From: Artocarpus heterophyllus
Taxonomy: Eukaryota > Streptophyta > Magnoliopsida > Rosales > Moraceae
NCBI GenBank assembly: GCA_025403435.1
Contig: CM046330.1
Span: 22,528,239-22,592,238 of the forward strand
DNA: 64,000 nucleotides
Direction of reading: 5' to 3'
Shown: positions 57,687 to 64,000 of the stretch, one piece after another
Layout: every line of letters starts with the position of its first letter
How positions within the stretch are numbered: the first letter of the stretch is position 1
Program-made: the position numbers and the translations under genes
Notes under the pieces: generated by a model
The model's input: only the letters and a program-made list of their open reading frames with translations
Databases searched by the model: none
What the model was told of the DNA's origin: nothing

Positions 57687-60600
57687 ATGGACAGTCACAG
57701 AAGAATGCAAACCCGTACCCAGACCAATGAAAGGCTTATGACGATGATTGCCAAGCTACAAAGGCAGTTGGAGGATCAAAGGAGAGAAATCGAAGAATTA
57801 AGGGCCAATGGCTAGAATGGCGAACGACGAGGCAATGATGTGCCTCCTCCTCCTCCCCAGCCACAAGTCAACGAAGTCCCAGCTCCTGCTGCTGAACCTA
57901 GAGCGGCCTATCAGGAACCCCTTCTAGTCAGATGGAAGATGGTTAAGCCAGTAGATTTTGAGGGTTCTAAGGATCCCTTAGTCGCTTAAGGATGGTTGAA
58001 GACAATTGAGGCTACCCTAAGACTCATGGGCTTCACGGACATTAAGAAGGTTCTCTGTGCTTCGTATTGCCTCACCATGGAGGCCAGGATTTGGTGGGAC
58101 GGCATCGAACAGAGTAGAAATGTTGAAGAGATGACATGGGATGACTTTGTTCATGAATTCAAAACGAAGTTCTTCCACATGAATATTACTAGGAAGCACT
58201 ATGATGAGTTTGAGAAGCTACACCAAGGAGACATGTCGGTCATCGATGTAGTGGCAAAGTTTGACCAGCTAGCTCGATTATGCCCAAGGATGGTTAATGA
58301 TGAAAGTGAAAGGGTCAGAAGACTGATCAAAGTTCTCAGGCCTCAGATTGCTGCAATAGTTGATGGGGCTAGTCCACCCAAGACACAAGAACAGGTTGTA
58401 ATGAGGGCCCAATGTGCTAAGTTTCATTTGTCCAAGTTAAGAAGGAACCAGCCTCTGTCTGGTCAGCCAGCCAGTAATGCAAACAACCAGAACTGCCCTC
58501 CACACAGAAACAACAGCAACAACAACAACCAGAACTGGAGGAACAACAAGAGGAAGGGCAATCCTCAAAACCAGTAAAGCCAAGGCAACAAGAGGCACAA
58601 TGGTGGCTAGCCCAACAACAACAATAGCAGGCAGTTTCAAATATGCGCCAAATTTGGAAAGAAACATCTAGGAGAATGCTGCTTGGGGACAAACCAATGT
58701 TTTATTTGTGGGCAAGAAGATCATTTTGTCAAGAACTGTCCCAACCTGATGAATGCTAATGCCCCTCAAAGAGCTCCTCCTCATGCCCAACTCCATCAGA
58801 TGCAAGCTTCCCTTGAAAGGCCACTAATCAGTTAAGGAAGACTTAAAGACCCACCTACGAATGCCCGTATCTATGCCATGACAAAGGAACAAGTGGCTGC
58901 TAAAGCCTCTAATGTGGTCACAGGTCAGATAACAAGTTTATCTATTGATGCTTATGTTCTCTTTGATATGGGTGCCACACATTCTTTTATATCTATGTCA
59001 TTTGCTAAGAAGTTAGGGGTTCGTTTAGAGCCTATGAGACAGGGATTCACTACGACACTACCCTTCGGGGAAGTGATATTATCTACGTACTATCTGCGTA
59101 TAGTACCCCTATGGATTTCTGATAGGGAACTTTATGTCGACCTCATTGTGACGACATGTATGACTACGATATGATTCTTGGGATAGATTTTCTGAGCAAG
59201 TACAATGCTTCTATCAAATGCCAAAAAAGAAAAGTGATCTTCCACCCTGAAGGCGATCAAAAGTTCATGTATGTTGGCGAGTTTAGATAGAAACCTAGTA
59301 TATTTTTATCCACAATGAAAGCAAGGAAACTGTTAGCTAGTGGCTGCATGGGCTATCTGGCCAACATAGTAGATAAAAGCCAAGAGGAAAAGACAAGGAT
59401 TGAAGATGTGGCAGTTGTACAAGAATTTCCTGAGGTGTTTCCCGATGACCTGACAAGTCTACCTCCAAAAAGAGAAGTTGAATTTGAGATTAAGCTTGCT
59501 CTAGGCACCGACCCAATCTCAAAGGCACCATACAGAGTTAAAGGAGCTTCACATGAAATTAAAGGAACTACTTGACAAAGGTTTCATTAGGCCGAGTTAC
59601 TCACCATAGGGAGCTCCAGTCTTATTTGTTAAGAAAAAGGATGGTTCGATGAGACTCTGCATCGACTATAGAGAGCTGAACAAGGTGATAATTAAGAACA
59701 AGTACCCTTTGCCTCGAATCGATGATTTGTTTGATCAGCTTAAGGGTGCATCTGTGTTTTCAAATATTGATCTATGGTCAGGTTATCACCAGCTGAAGAT
59801 TAAAGAAGGAGATATTCCCAACACAGCCTTTAGATTGAGGTATGGTCACTATGAGTTTGTGGTTATGCCCTTCGGTCTAACGAATGCACCTACGGCCTTC
59901 ATGGATCTAATGAATAGGGTATTCAAGGATTTCCTTGATAATTTGTTGTTGTATTTATCGATGATATTTTTGTTTATTCAAAAAATCTGGAGGAACACAA
60001 GGAGCATTTAAAGATTGTGCTTGGAAACATTAAGAAGACACAAGTTATATGCAAAGTTTTCTAAGTGTGAATTCTGGCTTGATAGAGTGTCTTTCTTGGG
60101 GCATGTTATATCAAAGGAAGGGATTATGGTAGACCCTGCTAAAGTAGAGGCAGTTCTCAACTGGAAACAACCAACTAATGCAAGCGAGATAAAGAGCTTC
60201 TTAGGCTTAGCTAGTTATTATCGGAGATTCATAGAAGACTTCTCCAAGATAGCAGCTCCACTCACAAATCTAACTCGCAAGGGAAAGAAGTATGAATGGA
60301 CAGATGCTTGTGAGAAGACTTTCCAGGAACTGAAGAAGAGGCTAACGACAACTCCAGTATTGGCTATTTCAAAATGAAATGATGGATTTGTAATTTATAG
60401 TGATGCGTCTAAGATGGGCCTTAGAGCTATTCTAATGCAAAATGACAGGGTGATTGCCTATGCGTCAAGACAACTGAAGGATTACAAAAAGAACTATCAT
60501 ACTCATGATCTTGAGTTAGCAGCAGTCGTCTTTGCACTGAAAATATGGAGGCATTATTTGTATGGGGTCCAATGCAAGATCTTCACTGATCATCAAAGTC

Positions 60601-62279
60601 TGAAGTACTTCTTCACTTAGAAGGACCTGAACATGAGACAATGGAGATGGCTCGAGCTGGTGAAGGATTACGATTGTGAAATCCTTTATCATCCTGGGAA
60701 GGCCAACCAAGTGGCTGATGCTTTAAGTAGGAAGACAACGGCTACGCTGATGTCAATGCAAGCAATGTCTCAACGTTTGAGAAAGAAAATCCTAGACTTT
60801 GATTTAGAACTTATCATAGGCCAGCTGTCAGCACTCATTCTTACTCTGACGCTGTATGATGAGATTCAGAGAAAACAAGATGAAGACGTAAGCCTCACAA
60901 GGATTAAGCAGGAAATGAAAGAAAGGAGATGTCAAGAGTTTCGTATTGCGGATGACAGAACTCTATACCTTAAGGACTGCTTATGTGTTCCCAATGTTGA
61001 TGGGTTAAGGGCAAGAATCTTGGCAGAAGTTCATGACACTCCTTACTCAATTCATCCAGGTGCAACAAAAATGTATAATGATCTAAGGGGTAATTTCTGG
61101 TGGTCTGAAATGAAACATGATGTTGCCGTATATGTGAAGAAATGTTTAACATGTTAGCAAGTTAAAGCTGAACACCAGATACCTAATGGTGATTTACAAT
61201 CTATCCAGATACCAGAATGGAAATGGGAGGAAATAGCAATGGATTTCATTACCGGTTTACCCCAGACTATGAACGGTTATGACGCTATCTGGGTTGTTGT
61301 GGATCGACTAACGAAGGCGGTATATTTCATTCCTATTAGGATCACTTACTCTATGGAACAGTTAGCGGAACTCTATGTTAAGGAGATAGTACAACTTCAT
61401 GGAATTCCCAAGTCAATCATCTCAGATCGTGATGGCCGGTTCACATCCAAGTTCTGGAAAAGCGTACAGACTGCTATGGGGACCAAGTTACATTTCAGTA
61501 CAACTTTTCATCCTCAGACAGACGGCCAAACAGAGAGGATGAACTTGATTTTAGAAGATATGCTCCGGGCCTGTACTCTCGACTTTAAGACCAGTTGGAG
61601 TAAAATGTTGCCATTAGCAGAGTTTGCGTATAACAACAGCTATCAGGCAACAATTGGAATGGCACCTTATGAGGCTCTATACGGACGAAAATGCAGGTCG
61701 CTTATATGTTGGCATGAAGCTGGTGAGAAGAAGTTGATGGAAAGCGTCGATGCTGAAAAGATCGATTTTGTTAACGAAACTTCTGAGATGATTAAGTTGA
61801 TAAGAAGAAGAATAGAGACCTCTCAAAGCCATCGAAAGAGTTATGCTGACAAGAGAAGAAGACCCTTAGAGTTTGCCGTGGGTGAATCTGTGTTTTTGAA
61901 AGTTGCACCGATGAAAGGAGTCATGAGATTTGGTAAGAAAGGCAAGTTCAATCCAAGATTTATCAGTCCTGATGAAATCATTAAGCAGATAGGCAAGGTG
62001 GCTTATCAACTGAGATTACCATCAGAAATGTCAGCAATGCATGATGTGTTCCATGTTTCTATGCTCAAGAAGTATATCCTAGACCCTACGGATATGATCG
62101 AGATACAGGAAGACTTAAGCTATGAAGAAAAGCCAGTAGAGATTCTTGATCAAAAAACCAAAACCTTGAGGAATAAAGAAATTCCATTGGTCAAGGTACT
62201 ATGACAGAATCACCAAGTAGAAGAAGCTACATGGGAACATGAAGATGACATGAGAACTAAGTATCCGCAACTGTTCTAA
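57687..62279 (+). pseudogene. Gypsy gag-pol polyprotein with chromodomain, broken (element 9)
   Basis: ATG 57687 (MDSHRRMQT). Order: gag (to about 58560), zinc knuckle CFICGQEDHFVKNC (58700-58741), protease with DMGATHSF (about 58963; the family has DTGA), RT (59570-60240) with IDYRELNK and MPFGLTNAP, RNase H (60390-60600), HHCC zinc region (61030-61155), integrase core (61200-61640) and a C-terminal chromodomain (about 62130-62276). Breaks: stops in gag at about 57814 and 57988, a frameshift near 58570, stops in protease and linker (about 59173, 59288), a one-base frameshift at about 59945 just before the FIDD catalytic site, a stop near 60618, and TGG to TGA at 62202. TAA at 62277-62279 is the proper end. 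Confidence 0.92.
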
Positions 62280-62301
62280 GTTTCGAGGATGAAACTCTTA
62301 T

Positions 62302-62315
62302 AAAGTGGGGAGAAT
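62302..62315 (+). promoter_or_regulatory. Polypurine tract of element 9
   Basis: AAAGTGGGGAGAAT directly before the 3' LTR. Confidence 0.8.
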
Positions 62316-64000
62316 TATAACACCCGCCTATTTTATGTAACAGATAATGTTATATTAGTGACAACTTTAAGTAATTTTTATCGATATATGTTATGATACA
62401 TGACATTATTGTCACTGACTACTTATTTTAAGTGTTATGATAGGTGACGATCACGTGGAACTGATGTGCTCAAGTGTTCATGTTATTTACATTGTATGTT
62501 TAATTATGATTCCTTAATGATTTAAATGTATGATGCATTCATGTATGTACGGACAGTTCGGCAGGCCGAACCTTCAAGTTCGACAGGCCGAATTGTCCCT
62601 CAAGCATCGGCAGGCAGATGGAAATAATCGGCAGGCCAGACTTAGGAGAATCGGCAAGCCGAAGTGAGGAATCGGCAGGCCGATGACAGCTGACGAGCAA
62701 TCAGCTGAAGACTCCTAAAATTTTGACAATGATGATTGGTTGTGATTGGATAATGATTGCTAGTTGATTGGTATATTTATGGATTAATTTCCTCATTTAA
62801 GGAAATAAAACCATTTACTTTTGATTGATTGGAATTGTTTTAAATGGTTTCCTATTTTTAGAAGGCAAAATATGGTAAGAGAGACTAATTGATTTGACCT
62901 TCCCTCATTTCTCTCCATTCTCCACACAAATTAGCCCAAGATTAGTCAAAAAATTCTGATATTATAGAAAGGATAACTTCCCTCTTTTATGACATTCTCA
63001 TCTTTTACGATAATTTCATTCTCTTTCCCAGAAATATTTTCTTAGACTGTTCCCTTTCTTCTTCCTTCTCCACGTTCTCTTCTTCTCTTCTCCCTTTATT
63101 TTTGGTTGCAAATATTTAAAGCAATATTGAGTTTTCTTTGGGCAAATTCGAAGGAATTCGAGAAGAATCGTTTTGAGGTAAGAGTTTGTTTTCAGTTTAA
63201 TTTTTGAAATGAAATCCTTCTTGACATCCAACTGCTATATCTTTCTCTACAAAATTCCTTTTGCTCTAAATTTTTAATATGTTATTCATGTATGAGATAT
63301 GTGATGTTCCTCCAAATTTCAAGTTAATTGGATTTTTCTATGATAAGATATTAATTTTCTACCCACTGCCACTCATAATAAGAATGTTGTTATTTGGTTA
63401 TGATCCTCGAAAATGTGATTTTTGTTCAAGGGGTAAACATGCTTTCTTTGCTACGAAATTGGCAAGAATGTTCATATATATGTTAAGTTATGAACTAGAA
63501 GTCTGGTAATGATTTGATGAGTATTTTATGTTATGGAATTTTTAGTAAGACTAGGTCTAGAAACTGCTTTAACAGTAAAATGGTTGGACTTTTTAGTTAT
63601 GTGATGTTTTGTGTGATTAAATGATTTTATTGTTGTTGAGATAATTTTGTGGTATTGTGATATATGTTAATAAGTTGTTAGTAAGAATTTTAGAGTTTAA
63701 ATTAATATGTTTTAATTATTTGAAAATGATGAACTCATGTAGCTCACTGTATAAGTTAATAGAGGTTAGTTTTACCACTGATTTCAAATGTGTATTTTGA
63801 CCTACTCCGAATTTTTGTTGAAGCCAATTTTTGGATATGTTAGAGTTCTATATGTCTATTATATGTGTTCATTTTTTTATAGATTTTTCTGTGATGTCAA
63901 ATGTGATAAACGGACCTGAGTTTTAAGTTGCTCACTGTTTTGTGTTGATTGGCAAATTTTTTTTTTATGAAATGAAACTATGACTTGTTTTTAAATATTA
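62316..64000 (+). repeat. 3' LTR of element 9, first 1685 bp
   Basis: Begins TATAACACCCGCC (the 5' LTR has TGTAACACCC) and matches 54354 onward to the window edge with scattered differences. The splice-donor motif TGAG|GTAAGAGT recurs near 63176. About 1.4 kb of LTR should lie beyond the window. Confidence 0.9.
62553..62690. repeat. GC-rich near-palindrome array (6 units), element 9 3' LTR
   Basis: Unit starts at 62558, 62580, 62607, 62628, 62651 and 62672, giving steps of 22, 27, 21, 23 and 21 bp. Confidence 0.88.

Larger units (their letters stand above)
54354..64000 (+). mobile_element. Element 9: Ty3/Gypsy chromovirus (Tekay/Del-like), nearly complete, runs off right edge
   Basis: 5' LTR 54354-57469 (3116 bp), leader with primer site, decayed gag-pol 57687-62279, polypurine tract, and 3' LTR from 62316 cut by the window end. 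Same lineage as element 7. The LTRs differ at many positions, so this is an older insertion than element 8. Confidence 0.93.

Noticed and set aside
58477..58692. Cys- or Thr-rich frames around the Gypsy gag Asn-rich region as small secreted proteins
   Set aside because: These are off-frame translations of CAA/AAC trinucleotide repeats within gag.

Overview
The window looks like plant nuclear DNA, probably from a dicot, taken from a retrotransposon-dense, gene-poor region. Nearly everything recognisable is an LTR retrotransposon. I see no host protein gene, rRNA, tRNA or prokaryotic feature. The plant assignment rests on Ty1/Copia and chromodomain Ty3/Gypsy (Tekay/Del-like) polyproteins, initiator-tRNA-Met primer sites, 2-3 kb AT-rich LTRs, and an hAT-type element with an 8 bp target duplication. 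I cannot name the species.

Layout, left half. Element 1 (1-4927, minus, Copia family B, runs off the left edge) sits inside element 2 (4928-9521 visible, plus, Copia family A, dead). Element 2 sits inside the 3' LTR of element 5 (9522-27932, minus, family A). Element 4 (11448-20891, minus, family A) is inserted in the pol region of element 5. Element 5 is itself inserted in element 6 (27933 to about 31600, plus, another Copia lineage, badly decayed). This gives the order 6, then 5, then 2 and 4, then 1. An hAT-type non-autonomous DNA transposon lies at 31917-32505.

Layout, right half. A Gypsy element on the minus strand (element 7, 33881-52872, with a truncated 3' LTR) is split by element 8 (36943-46633, plus, family A). 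Element 8 is complete: two 2033 bp LTRs that I find to differ at one base, a perfect 5 bp target duplication, primer site, polypurine tract and one uninterrupted 1317-codon gag-pol frame. After about 1.5 kb of unassigned AT-rich DNA comes a second Gypsy element of the same lineage (element 9, from 54354, plus, running off the right edge).

Three patterns go beyond the catalogue. (1) Copia family A and the Gypsy elements both carry arrays of a GC-rich near-palindrome (TCGGC, two bases, GCCGA) repeating every 21-22 bp. Each array type appears once in an LTR and once in transcribed leader or the far end of the LTR. (2) In both Copia families and in Gypsy, a good splice donor lies in the LTR and an acceptor lies 5-10 nt before the gag ATG. 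This predicts removal of a 1.3-2.5 kb leader that contains the primer site. (3) Family A leaders carry four evenly conserved CCCCTAGG elements. Elements 4 and 5 also share the same gag stop codon and the same protease change, suggesting that a defective lineage was mobilised in trans.
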